Positions 15,183 to 23,446 of a stretch of DNA of 44,327 nucleotides are shown here, in pieces. The translations under genes were made by a program, and so were the position numbers. The notes beneath the pieces were generated by a model that saw nothing but the letters and a program-made list of their open reading frames with translations, did not search any database and had not been told where the DNA came from. This stretch comes from Defluviitaleaceae bacterium (GTDB lineage Bacteria; Bacillota; Clostridia; Lachnospirales; WRAX01): positions 1 to 44,327 of the forward strand of contig WQVI01000003.1 in the NCBI GenBank assembly GCA_009781625.1, given 5' to 3'. Numbering within the stretch: position 1 is the stretch's first letter; every line of letters starts with the position of its first letter.

Positions 15183-16599
15183 GAGATTTTTGCCTTTTAT
15201 TTAAAATTTTATATTCGCGTATAATCATGCTGCCTGTTATCAGCAGGGCGATGGTGTCTGACACTGGCATTGCAAACCAAATGCCGTCAAAGCCGAAGAT
15301 GCGCGGCAGGATGAAATATGCTGGGATAAGCAGAAGGCCTTGGCGCAGCACTGACAAAAACACCGAGATCTTTGCGCGGCCAATAGATTGGAAGAAATTG
15401 GCGGTGTTCATTTGAAAGCCCATAAGAGGCATGGTGAAAAGTATGATGCGCATACCCACGGTACCAATTTCGTTTAAAGCGGGGTCGTTGCTAAAAAGGG
15501 ACATCAGTTGCGCTGAAAACAGCTGAACGACAATGAAGCCCACAAGACAAAACGCCAGCGAATACAGCGCAGAATATTTAAAAGCCTGCTTCACCCTTGA
15601 TATGTTTCCGGCGCCATAATTAAAGCCAATGATGGGCTGTGCGCCCTGGTTTATGCCGAAAACAGGCATAAGGAAAAGCATGGAGATACTGAGGATGACG
15701 GTGAAGGCACCCACGGCGTGGTCTGCATCGCCAAAGGCAATGGCTCCGTAATATAGTAGCGAGCGGTTTGCAACGATAGTGATAACAGATCCCAAAAACT
15801 GCATGAAAAACGGCGATATGCCTATGGCAAAAATTGATAAAATTATCTTTAACGAGGGCTTCATGTTTTTTAGCTTTATGGTAACAACCGGCCTGCCCGA
15901 GACATTTGTAAAGTAGTATGCAAACACCCACATGGCAGAGATGGATTGTGCTATCAGCGTGGAAATGGCGGCACCTGCGATGCCAAGGCCAAGCCATAGG
16001 ATAAAAATAGGGCTTAAAATGATGTTGGATATGGCCCCCAAAAGCTGTGCCGATGCAAAACGCCTGGGGTTGCCCATGGCGCGGATGGGGTGGTTCATGG
16101 CAAAGGACAAAAACATCACAATACAGCCGGCCATCATGATACGTGTGTATGTAAGGGCGAAGGGCAGTGTGGCCTCGCTTGCGCCCACGGCGATAAGCAG
16201 GGGCTCTAGGAAAAACAGGCCTATGATGGACAGGATGACGGGGAAAGTTAAATTAAGCACCAGGGCATTGCCTATTACGCGCTCTGCGGCTTCCCTGTTT
16301 CTGTTGCCAAGATGCAAGGAAATGTTGGCGGCTGTGCCTATGCCCACAAGCAAAGCAAAAGCCCCTATGATGTTGAGGATAGGGGCCGCGAGGCCAATGC
16401 CTGTTAAGGCATCTGTGCCCACGCCGGGTATCTGCCCGATGAAAAAGCGGTCCACCACAACATAAAGGGCGTTTACCAACATACCAATTATTGTAGGTAT
16501 GGAATAATATAGCACCAGCCTGGGTATGCCGCTGGTGGCCAGCTTTTTTTCTTGCGGTGTAAGCTCTTTTATAATTTTGTCGTCATTTGGCGTCTCCAA
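15160..16599 (-). CDS. MATE-family efflux transporter
   Basis: A 479-residue multidrug/toxin extrusion-type membrane protein with about 12 hydrophobic segments. N-terminal half: [29 protein letters not shown] (about 29-57); the second half repeats the fold, with [16 protein letters not shown] (about 316-331) characteristic of MATE carriers. It would exchange Na+ or H+ for cationic compounds. The start appears to be TTG 16599 with only a distant GGGGG upstream. It lies 26 bp after rho and may be co-transcribed with it. Substrate unknown. A second, distant MATE gene is at 33-34.3 kb. Confidence 0.9.
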   Translation of the reverse strand: METPNDDKIIKELTPQEKKLATSGIPRLVLYYSIPTIIGMLVNALYVVVDRFFIGQIPGVGTDALTGIGLAAPILNIIGAFALLVGIGTAANISLHLGNRNREAAERVIGNALVLNLTFPVILSIIGLFFLEPLLIAVGASEATLPFALTYTRIMMAGCIVMFLSFAMNHPIRAMGNPRRFASAQLLGAISNIILSPIFILWLGLGIAGAAISTLIAQSISAMWVFAYYFTNVSGRPVVTIKLKNMKPSLKIILSIFAIGISPFFMQFLGSVITIVANRSLLYYGAIAFGDADHAVGAFTVILSISMLFLMPVFGINQGAQPIIGFNYGAGNISRVKQAFKYSALYSLAFCLVGFIVVQLFSAQLMSLFSNDPALNEIGTVGMRIILFTMPLMGFQMNTANFFQSIGRAKISVFLSVLRQGLLLIPAYFILPRIFGFDGIWFAMPVSDTIALLITGSMIIREYKILNKRQKSLDTGIES

Positions 16600-16625
16600 G
16601 ATGAAATGGCCCCCATTCTAGCTAT

Positions 16626-18260
16626 TTACCTCATTGCGAGTATAGTATCCACAAATTCTGAATTTTTGCTGGTTTTGGCCAGCATATCCGTTACTTGCTC
16701 GTTAAATTCTTGCGTGGAAACATTGCCCATCCGGCGTCGTAGTGAGAACAGTGCATCCAGCTCGCGCTGGCCCAAAAGCATCTCTTCGCGGCGTGTGCCG
16801 GACTTGTTGATGTCGATAGCGGGGAAGATGCGCTTTTCGGATAGGCGGCGGTCCAAAACAAGCTCCATATTACCCGTGCCTTTAAATTCCTCAAAGATAA
16901 CATCGTCCATCTTGCTGCCTGTGTCCACCAAAGCCGTGGCCAAAATTGTAAGAGACCCACCATTTTCAATATTTCTGGCGGCACCAAAAAACTTTTTGGG
17001 CATGTAAAGGGCGGCTGGGTCCAAACCGCCTGAAAGCGTACGCCCACCCGCCGGTATCGTAAGGTTATACGCACGCGCCAAACGCGTGATAGAATCCAGC
17101 AAAACAACCGCATTCTTACCTTGCTCTACAAGCCTTTTGGCTCTCTCCAGCACAATTTCCGCAACCCTTTTGTGATGCTCTGGCTGCTCATCAAAAGTGG
17201 AAAATACAACGTCTGCCCTGTCGCCTGCGATAGAACGTTGCATATCCGTAACTTCCTCAGGCCTTTCGTCAATAAGCAATACAATAAGATGTACATCTTT
17301 ATGGTTTGCTAAGATTGCATTAGCAACTTTCTTCAACAGCACTGTCTTGCCGGCCTTTGGCGGCGAAACCACCATGCCGCGCTGGCCAAGGCCAATGGGT
17401 GCCACCAAATCTATTAGCCTTGTAGCCAGATCTTTGGAAGAAACCTCAAGTGAAAGCCGTTTCTCGGGAAAAATGGGTGTTAGGTCTTCAAAATTAGGCC
17501 TTCGCTGGGCGGCATAAGAATCGTCTCCATTCACGCCGCTGACATAAAGCAAGGCCTTAAATTTTTCATTTTCCTTGGGTATGCGGATATTGCCTCTCAC
17601 AAAGTCGCCGGTTTTCAGGTTAAAGCGTCGTATCTGGGCGGGCGACACATAAATGTCGTTAGGGCCGGGCATATAATTGTCCACGCGCAAAAAACCGTAT
17701 CCATCGCCTAAAATCTCCAAAATACCCATGCGCTCTATGCCGCTGTCCAATTGCACTAAATAATCCGCTTTATGCTGGCCCTTTGGTGCCGCTTCTTCTT
17801 GCTTTACCCTTGGTGCTACCTCTTCAACTTTAACTTCCTGCACGACGAGATCCGGCTCTGTTTTAACTTCCTGCACTACCTCTTCCTTCTTCTCTTGTGG
17901 AAGTTCCTGAAGAGGCTCTTGAAGAGGTTCCTGAGGAAGCTCGATGGTTACATTTACTTCCACCTTAACATCTTGCTTCTCCATTATAATTTGCGCAAGC
18001 TCTTTTTTTCTGTAGCGCCCGATGTTTTTCATGCCAAGGCCCTGCGCTATTTCACGCAGCTGTGGCAATGGAAGCTTTGAAAGATCTTCGCTATCTTTGG
18101 GCTTCTCTTCCTTAATATTTACATTGCTTTCCGCTTCTTTTTCCGCAACAAGCTTTTCTAATTCTGCCTTGCGATGCTTCATAAAGCCCTTGATACCAAG
18201 CTTTTTTGCGCTCTCTCGGATATCTGCCAATGAAAGGCCCTTAATTTCTGAATTTTCCAA
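16626..18260 (-). CDS. rho: Transcription termination factor Rho with duplicated N-terminal SAP-like domain
   Basis: Hexameric RNA helicase that ends transcription at C-rich, unstructured RNA. The 544-residue product has a first Rho_N/SAP-like unit (about 8-42, [17 protein letters not shown]), a second (about 62-95, [17 protein letters not shown]), and a linker rich in Glu, Val, Gln and Lys (about 96-165). Then come the cold-shock RNA-binding domain (about 165-240) and the ATPase with Walker A SPPKAGKT and the [13 protein letters not shown] Walker B. Starts at TTG 18260, 8 nt after AGGAGG. Extra N-terminal sequence is common in Rho outside Proteobacteria, but the tandem SAP-like pair is notable. 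Confidence 0.96.
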   Translation of the reverse strand: MENSEIKGLSLADIRESAKKLGIKGFMKHRKAELEKLVAEKEAESNVNIKEEKPKDSEDLSKLPLPQLREIAQGLGMKNIGRYRKKELAQIIMEKQDVKVEVNVTIELPQEPLQEPLQELPQEKKEEVVQEVKTEPDLVVQEVKVEEVAPRVKQEEAAPKGQHKADYLVQLDSGIERMGILEILGDGYGFLRVDNYMPGPNDIYVSPAQIRRFNLKTGDFVRGNIRIPKENEKFKALLYVSGVNGDDSYAAQRRPNFEDLTPIFPEKRLSLEVSSKDLATRLIDLVAPIGLGQRGMVVSPPKAGKTVLLKKVANAILANHKDVHLIVLLIDERPEEVTDMQRSIAGDRADVVFSTFDEQPEHHKRVAEIVLERAKRLVEQGKNAVVLLDSITRLARAYNLTIPAGGRTLSGGLDPAALYMPKKFFGAARNIENGGSLTILATALVDTGSKMDDVIFEEFKGTGNMELVLDRRLSEKRIFPAIDINKSGTRREEMLLGQRELDALFSLRRRMGNVSTQEFNEQVTDMLAKTSKNSEFVDTILAMR

Positions 18261-18325
18261 ATGGATGCCCTCCTAAAGTAATTATATTGTCGTTTGATAG
18301 GTTTGGATTGGTGTAAAAACAGCCC

Positions 18326-18489
18326 AGGGCCTGCTCCCACTATAAGAAAATGCAGATTTGTGAGGCGATTTTTCGCCAATCAAGGAGCTGAGGACGACGC
18401 GTGCCTAAAGGCACGTTAGGACGAAGCGACACAGAGTGGCGGAAATATCGACCGCAAATGTGCGTTTTCGTTAGTGGGAGCAGGCCCTA
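18326..18489 (+). mobile_element. MITE-like element, copy A (long imperfect terminal inverted repeats)
   Basis: About 162 bp with ends GGGCCTGCTCCCACTA and its complement; the inverted repeats continue imperfectly for about 50 bp from each end. A small internal hairpin CGTGCC-taaa-GGCACG is at 18400-18415. The right flank is TA (18488-18489), the left is CA. No coding capacity. It matches copy B at 19621 in reverse orientation, but has an extra internal segment of roughly 35-40 bp. Confidence 0.75.
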
Positions 18490-18507
18490 GATAAGGTACG
18501 ATAAACA

Positions 18508-18539
18508 CAGTGATTTAACTTTGGCAAGTTAAATCACTG
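18508..18539 (-). terminator. Terminator of the LysM-domain gene
   Basis: A perfect 13-bp stem CAGTGATTTAACT / AGTTAAATCACTG with a 6-nt loop, 36 bp beyond the stop on the minus strand, followed there by TGTTTATCG. The moderate T content makes an intrinsic terminator plausible. Confidence 0.65.
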
Positions 18540-18574
18540 GATAATAGAATGTCGAAAAATAGATTTTAATTGAA

Positions 18575-19597
18575 TTAATCGGGTATAATAAGTATCATTC
18601 CTGGATGAATATTGTCAGATTCTGACATATTATTTGCATCAAGTATATCTGCAAAGCGCAAACCATTTCCGTAAATTCTCGCGGCTATGGCCCAAAGGCT
18701 ATCGCCTTCTTGTACGGTATAAATACGGTTGCCCGCAGTATTAATGGTGGTGTGAGGCAAATCTCCCGGTGTTCCTGGGGTTGTGGTTGTGGTGGTTGTG
18801 ATAGGCGCATCGGTTGTGCCGTTAGCATCTGCATCGTCTGATGTATCACCACCGTTAGCATCGTCGTCGTTGCCTTCAACATCATCACCTGCGCCCTGTA
18901 AAAGCGTCAAAGAGCTCTGCAAGTTGTAGTTGTCTGACCTGGCCTGGCTAAGTTGGCTGTAAAGGCCTTCGTTTGCAATGCGAGCCGACCCAAGCTCTAT
19001 TTCAAGCTCGGAAATGCGGCCTTCTGCTGCGGACAGGCTTGACCTTGCGGAAATTATCTGCCATGTTAGCACGGCGCACACAATCAAGACCAAAAAGCCG
19101 GCCAAAGCGGCCAAATTTCTTATATTTAGCTGGCGTCGTGCAGGCTGATTTCTCATAGATAAATCTTCCTCTTCTTCAAAACGGCTTCCTGTAACATATT
19201 CTTCAAATCTTACAGGGGTAGGCGTGGGCGCACCAAGCTTTTTGTCTCTGTCCATCATTGCGCGCTCTCTGTTGGCACGTGCCTTTTCTTGATCCATGCG
19301 GTTGGCTTTCTCTGCAGTGCGGATATATTTTGCGTATTCCTCATCGGGGTCGGCTTCACGCTTAAAAGAGGTAGGCGGCCCTGCTTCGTGTGTAGATACG
19401 GGATGAGGAGTGTAGTCATCATCATCCTCTTCTTCATCATACCCTTCATCGCCTTCATCGTCAAAAAGACTTTCCACAGCGCGCTTTGAAAAGCCTTCCA
19501 TATTGCCGTATATCTCTTCAAAGCCCCCTCTTATTTCATCCATAGCATCGCCTTCAGGATATCCATCAGGCAAGCCTTGCTTCGGATCGTCACTCAA
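18575..19597 (-). CDS. Single-pass membrane protein with C-terminal LysM domain
   Basis: A 340-residue envelope protein. An acidic, low-complexity cytoplasmic part (1-150) is followed by one transmembrane helix (about 161-182) and a short coiled coil (about 186-232). A Thr/Asp/Asn-rich wall-spanning linker (about 236-285, with a run of seven Thr) leads to a LysM peptidoglycan-binding domain (291-339, RIYTVQEGDSLWAIAARIYG). The topology resembles cell-wall-anchored division or elongation factors, but no family is certain. Start is TTG 19597 with GGGGTGAT upstream. It is a single-gene unit between two inverted copies of the same MITE family, with its own terminator. Confidence 0.85.
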   Translation of the reverse strand: MSDDPKQGLPDGYPEGDAMDEIRGGFEEIYGNMEGFSKRAVESLFDDEGDEGYDEEEDDDDYTPHPVSTHEAGPPTSFKREADPDEEYAKYIRTAEKANRMDQEKARANRERAMMDRDKKLGAPTPTPVRFEEYVTGSRFEEEEDLSMRNQPARRQLNIRNLAALAGFLVLIVCAVLTWQIISARSSLSAAEGRISELEIELGSARIANEGLYSQLSQARSDNYNLQSSLTLLQGAGDDVEGNDDDANGGDTSDDADANGTTDAPITTTTTTTPGTPGDLPHTTINTAGNRIYTVQEGDSLWAIAARIYGNGLRFADILDANNMSESDNIHPGMILIIPD

Positions 19598-19619
19598 AAT
19601 ATCACCCCATCTGGAGAAC

Positions 19620-19749
19620 TAGGGCCTGTTCCTGCTAACAAAAACGCATCTTTGTGACCGATATTTCCGCCACTCTTCGTCAGCTCTTCCTTGATTGGCG
19701 AAAAATCGCCTCACAAATCTGCATTTTCTTATAGTGGGAACAGGACCTA
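19620..19749 (-). mobile_element. MITE-like element, copy B
   Basis: About 126 bp between TA dinucleotides (19620-19621 and 19748-19749). Its reverse complement matches copy A nearly base for base (GGTCCTGTTCCCACTATAAG onward) except for a missing internal segment. Ends are GGGCCTGTTCC and GGAACAGGACC. The TA flanks fit IS630/Tc1-mariner-type mobilisation in trans. It lies just upstream of the LysM gene and could carry its promoter. Confidence 0.75.
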
Positions 19750-19821
19750 GCTAAAATATAGCACATATTATCCATATCGTAACATCTTTTCAGGCAAATG
19801 TCAACACTTCGTGTCTTAAAA

Positions 19822-20020
19822 ATCCATATGGTGTGGCCGCAATGGACTTGTAACAAAATTACCTACATACCATCCGTAGGGGCGGCTTGTAGCCGCCCGT
19901 TAATGAAATGCCGCGAATGTCGTAACGTATAGATGTCGCTTCATAAGCGGGCGGCTGTAAGCCGCCCCTACAAGTGAGTGGGTGGTTTTGTTACAGGGCT
20001 AATGTCCACACCATATGGAT
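19822..20020. repeat. Nested palindromic repeat (GTAGGGGCGGC type), copy 1
   Basis: Three nested inverted repeats: outer ATCCATATGGTGTGG (19822-19836) with its complement at 20006-20020, middle TGTAACAAAA/TTTTGTTACA, inner GTAGGGGCGGCTTGTAGCCG with its near-complement ending in CCCCTAC. Non-coding. The outer right arm touches the stop codon of the nitroreductase gene. A second copy in inverted orientation is cut by the window end at 44.2 kb. Confidence 0.75.
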
Positions 20021-20550
20021 TACACGCGCCAGAATCCATTAAACCATGCCCGCTCTGAAAAAGGTTTCTTGTCTGCATGTTTTATTGATTGCGAAGCAAT
20101 TCCAATTGGAAGAAAACAGACAAGTTCATAATCTTCCGGGACATTCAAAATATTCGCCATTTTTCGTCCAATAGCATCAGAGTCAGTTACGTGCCCCTCG
20201 TACCAACAGCTTTGGTACCCAAGTTCAACTGCTGCTAACAGCATATTCTGGATAGCCGCTGAATAATCCTGTACATTGAAGCACTTATCCCTATATGCAA
20301 TGATCTTTCGCGTTAATACGCATATTATGGCGGGAGCGGTTTCTGCAACCTGCGGGCTAATTACTTCGCGCAATCTGGCTAACAATTCGGCATCATCTAC
20401 AACGATTAGGCTTGTTGTTTGCTTGTTGCAGCCAGACGGCGCTGATAATCCAGCTTCCATAATTTTTGTTAAGTCGCTTCTGGGGACACTGATATTTTCA
20501 TATTTTCCTCGGTAGCTAGTCCTATTTTTTATTGCGTCCAATGCGGTCAT
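20020..20550 (-). CDS. Nitroreductase-family protein
   Basis: A 176-residue FMN-dependent nitroreductase-fold protein. AIKNRTSYRGKY (6-17) is the usual N-terminal FMN-phosphate contact region; EAGLSAPSGCNKQ (about 32-44) and YSAAIQNMLLAAVELGYQSCW (about 96-116) are family landmarks. It probably acts as a dimeric NAD(P)H oxidoreductase in the cytoplasm; substrate unknown. It starts 6 bp after the kbl stop with a weak ribosome binding site, suggesting coupling to kbl. Its stop overlaps the palindromic repeat. Confidence 0.85.
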   Translation of the reverse strand: MTALDAIKNRTSYRGKYENISVPRSDLTKIMEAGLSAPSGCNKQTTSLIVVDDAELLARLREVISPQVAETAPAIICVLTRKIIAYRDKCFNVQDYSAAIQNMLLAAVELGYQSCWYEGHVTDSDAIGRKMANILNVPEDYELVCFLPIGIASQSIKHADKKPFSERAWFNGFWRV

Positions 20551-20555
20551 AAGCT

Positions 20556-21737
20556 CTAAATTCCCAATTCTTGTTTAGCTTCCTTAAACGCATTAAGCAC
20601 ATAGTCCAGCTGTTCTTTTGTATGGGCGGCAGAAACCTGCGTGCGCACCCGTGCCTTGCCCTTGGGCACAACGGGATAGAAAAAGCCGATAACATACACA
20701 TTTTTTGCAAGCATGGCCTCTGCCAGCTTTTGCGAGGCAATTTCGTCGTAGGTCATTATGGGCACTATGGGATGGGTGCCGGGCACGATGTCATAGCCGA
20801 TGTCTGTAAGGCCTTTGCGGAAATACGCCGTGTTTTCTTTAAGACGCGCGGCCAAATCTCCGGATTTACTTATCATATCCAGCACCGTAAGGGATGCGCT
20901 GGCGATGATGGGCGAGAGGCTGTTAGAAAACAGATATGTGCGGCTGCGTTGGCGCAAAATGTCTATAATAGCCTTTTTGCCGCTGGTATAGCCGCCGGAA
21001 GAGCCGCCCAGGGCCTTACCCAGCGTACCCGTTAGCACATCAATGCGGTCTATCACGCCGCAATGCTCATGGGCACCTTTGAGGTTGTCGCCAATAACAC
21101 CAACGCCGTGGCTGTCATCCACAATAACAATGGCGTCGTATTTGTCAGCCAAGTCGCAAACAGCCACAAGGTTGGCAATGGTGCCGTCCATGGAGAAAAC
21201 ACCGTCCGTTACAATAGCTTTAATGCGGCTGCCCGCTGCCTCTTTTAGGCAGTTCTCCAGTTCTTGCATATTGTTATTTTTGTAGCGGAAACGCTTGGCT
21301 TTGCATAGACGCACACCATCAATGATGCTGGCGTGGTTAAGCTCGTCGCTGATAATTGCGTCGTCGGGGCCTAAGATGGTCTCAAAAAGGCCGCCGTTTG
21401 CGTCATAGCAAGACGAATATAAAATAGTATCATCTGTGCCCAAAAATTCTGAAAGCTTAGCCTCAAGATTTTTATGAAGCTCTTGCGTGCCGCATATAAA
21501 GCGCACGCTGGATAGGCCATAGCCCCAACGGTCTATACCTGCCTTGGCCGCCGCCTTTATCTCGTCATTGTTGGACAGGCCAAGATAGTTGTTGGCGCAC
21601 ATGTTTATCAGCCCAGGGTACTTTGTCGTATCAATTTTCGCGCCCTGTGGCGTCGTGATGATACGCTCTGTTTTCCACAAGCCGCTGTCTTTAATTTCTT
21701 GGGTCAATGCTGCCCAATGGTTGTATGCTGTTTTCAT
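20556..21737 (-). CDS. kbl: Glycine C-acetyltransferase (2-amino-3-ketobutyrate CoA ligase)
   Basis: PLP enzyme cleaving 2-amino-3-ketobutyrate with CoA into glycine and acetyl-CoA, the second step of threonine breakdown after Tdh. The 393-residue product has NMCANNYLGLSN (about 45-56), VDDSHGVGVIG (about 206-216) and the PLP lysine Lys241 in TGTLGKALGGSSGG, close to the position in E. coli Kbl. Start ATG 21737 is 6 nt after GAGGAGG. The partner tdh is 1.7 kb upstream on the same strand. Other alpha-oxoamine synthases are similar, but nearby tdh favours Kbl. Confidence 0.92.
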   Translation of the reverse strand: MKTAYNHWAALTQEIKDSGLWKTERIITTPQGAKIDTTKYPGLINMCANNYLGLSNNDEIKAAAKAGIDRWGYGLSSVRFICGTQELHKNLEAKLSEFLGTDDTILYSSCYDANGGLFETILGPDDAIISDELNHASIIDGVRLCKAKRFRYKNNNMQELENCLKEAAGSRIKAIVTDGVFSMDGTIANLVAVCDLADKYDAIVIVDDSHGVGVIGDNLKGAHEHCGVIDRIDVLTGTLGKALGGSSGGYTSGKKAIIDILRQRSRTYLFSNSLSPIIASASLTVLDMISKSGDLAARLKENTAYFRKGLTDIGYDIVPGTHPIVPIMTYDEIASQKLAEAMLAKNVYVIGFFYPVVPKGKARVRTQVSAAHTKEQLDYVLNAFKEAKQELGI

Positions 21738-21756
21738 GCATTTCCTCCTCAAATCT

Positions 21757-21859
21757 TATAGCAATTCAACTTGAAAATTGCCTCAGCTCGCGCGGATACA
21801 CACTTGGTGCGCTGTCTGTATCCGCGCGGCCTCGTTGTTTTCAAGTAAAATTGCTATAG
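21757..21859. repeat. Nested palindromic MITE-like element (TATAGCAATT type)
   Basis: Outer arms TATAGCAATTcaACTTGAAAA and a near-complement ending AATTGCTATA, inner arms GCGCGGATACA/TGTATCCGCGC. About 103 bp, non-coding, between the stalk-domain gene stop and the kbl ribosome binding site. Ends may again be TA-flanked. There is no T run for a classical terminator, though the stem could still affect transcript stability. Confidence 0.7.
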
Positions 21860-21861
21860 TG

Positions 21862-22449
21862 CTAATCATTGTTACGCACTAATATTTCTGTCCAGCCATC
21901 ATAATCTGTCAATAGCAGCATTTCACTGTCTCCGAAGACGCTTCTATAAATGGCAAAATGAAATTCATAGTAGTCGTCATATGGAAAAGCGAGAGTTATT
22001 ATGTTACCATCGGCGCCCCACGCAAAATATTGTGCGTCCAGTGTGGCAGCATCATACAGCCTAAACATTGAAGCTATACCTGTGCCATCCGCGAAAAATT
22101 CAATGCGCTCAACCAAAGTTTCATATTCGTCATATTCGATATCCCAAGCACCGCCTATCAAAAAGCCTTCGATAGCGGCATGGCCCAAATAAGCTGTGTT
22201 TGTATCAGGGTTAAAGTCCACAGGCAGGCCCAGCAAATCCGCCATGGTGCGCAGAGGCAAAAATGTCCTATCATCCATAATAAATGGCTGGCTGTCCTCA
22301 TCAAATTGCACTGTGCGGCCGTTTAAGACGATGCTAATGCCATAATGTATCTCGCGGCTTATGCCGGGGCTTGCGAAAACCAAAGTTGCCGACAGCATCA
22401 CCATCAGCAAAACACCAGCAACAAAGCCTTTTAAATGCTCTTTTTTCAT
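21862..22449 (-). CDS. Secreted stalk-domain (copper amine oxidase N-like) protein
   Basis: A 195-residue exported protein. Signal peptide about 1-26 (KKEHLKGFVAGVLLMVMLS, then ALVFA-type cleavage region). Residues about 37-86 match the stalk/copper amine oxidase N-like domain: ISIVLNGRTVQFD, then FIMDDRTFLPLRTMADLLG. The rest (about 95-195) is acidic and aromatic, of unknown fold. Such proteins are common and abundant in Clostridia envelopes. GGAGATAG precedes the ATG. It is the fourth gene of the run tdh, two paralogs, this gene; function unknown. Confidence 0.85.
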   Translation of the reverse strand: MKKEHLKGFVAGVLLMVMLSATLVFASPGISREIHYGISIVLNGRTVQFDEDSQPFIMDDRTFLPLRTMADLLGLPVDFNPDTNTAYLGHAAIEGFLIGGAWDIEYDEYETLVERIEFFADGTGIASMFRLYDAATLDAQYFAWGADGNIITLAFPYDDYYEFHFAIYRSVFGDSEMLLLTDYDGWTEILVRNND

Positions 22450-22468
22450 GACTATCTCCGAAATTTAT

Positions 22469-22930
22469 TTATTTTTCTGCGTGCATATCCACCGCATAAT
22501 CCCGCATATCATCAGGATTTACGTAGATTTTTGCTGAGAGGTGAAATTCATCCAAAGGTGTGAAGTTAACATCGCTATGGCCTAAGCACAGACAATACCA
22601 GCGCGTTTTGGTGGTATGCTCGGCACCCTTATCGTCTGTGTAGGTGAAATACGCACGGAAAGTTATATAGCCCCATACGCGCAGCAAATAGACGGGTGCA
22701 TAATCTATACTATCAGCATCGTAAGCTGCGCCGCTGGCTTGTAAATGCGCAAGCCTTTTGCCCCTCATCCAACCAATAAGCAAAAACGCTATGCCCAGGG
22801 CAAAAAATGCGGCAAGGATAATGAAAATTGTGAGGACAGAGTTGATGAGGGCAAGGATGGCAAGAGCCGCCGAAATAAGTGCCATGCGAAGTCCCATCAC
22901 ACTGTGAAAACTAGCTATTTTTCTTTCCAT
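22469..22930 (-). CDS. Two-span membrane protein, paralog of the next gene upstream
   Basis: A 153-residue protein with two adjacent membrane helices (about 11-55), a basic turn (MRGKRLAHLQASG), and a beta-rich soluble part. The C-terminal block HTTKTRW ... IYVNPDDMRDYAVDMHA is shared with the neighbouring gene at 22958. No named family recognised; DUF3592-like proteins have a comparable layout, but this is only a guess. GGAGA lies about 13 nt upstream of the ATG. It is 27 bp downstream of its paralog and 19 bp ahead of the stalk-domain gene, so probably one operon. Confidence 0.75.
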   Translation of the reverse strand: MERKIASFHSVMGLRMALISAALAILALINSVLTIFIILAAFFALGIAFLLIGWMRGKRLAHLQASGAAYDADSIDYAPVYLLRVWGYITFRAYFTYTDDKGAEHTTKTRWYCLCLGHSDVNFTPLDEFHLSAKIYVNPDDMRDYAVDMHAEK

Positions 22931-22957
22931 AACAAAATCAATCTCCGAAAAACTTCA

Positions 22958-23437
22958 TTATTGTTTTACATTTGCGCGAAAATCCACTGCGTAATCCTGT
23001 GAATTTTGCGGGTTAACATAGATGGTTGCAGAAAATGTCAAGTTGTGCAAACGCACAGTTCCAAAGCGTGTACTTACGGCGCATCGTCTGGCTTTTGTGG
23101 TATGCTTAACACCGTTGCTATCTATATAAGTGGCAGTTAGCTTGACGTCCTTATGCCCCGGTATCCAAAATAGAGAGGTGGTTGCATAGGCAACATCTTC
23201 TGCCTCATAGGCTACCCCATCAGCGCGCAGGCGAGCCAACTTTCGCCGTCTAAACCAATCCGGCATCAAGAACGTTATAGCTGTGATAAATAGCGCTGCG
23301 ATAGAAAAGTAGCCAACAAATGCAACTTCAGGTATAAGGTGTATGCCGCCAATAAAGAAGAGGGCGATGAAAAGCCCCCAAAGCGGCATTCCAGGAAAGG
23401 CGGTTATGGCAGATATGCTTCTAATTTTCATTTCCAT
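22958..23437 (-). CDS. Two-span membrane protein, tandem paralog
   Basis: A 159-residue paralog of the 22469 gene: two membrane helices (about 15-60), a basic turn (DWFRRRKLARLRADG), then a beta-rich part ending HTTKARR ... IYVNPQNSQDYAVDFRA. Start placed at ATG 23437, 5 nt after AGGTGG; a GTG three codons earlier lies within that site. The AGGTGG overlaps the tdh stop codon, so translation is likely coupled to tdh. Function unknown. Confidence 0.75.
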   Translation of the reverse strand: MEMKIRSISAITAFPGMPLWGLFIALFFIGGIHLIPEVAFVGYFSIAALFITAITFLMPDWFRRRKLARLRADGVAYEAEDVAYATTSLFWIPGHKDVKLTATYIDSNGVKHTTKARRCAVSTRFGTVRLHNLTFSATIYVNPQNSQDYAVDFRANVKQ

Positions 23438-23446
23438 GCGTGCCAC

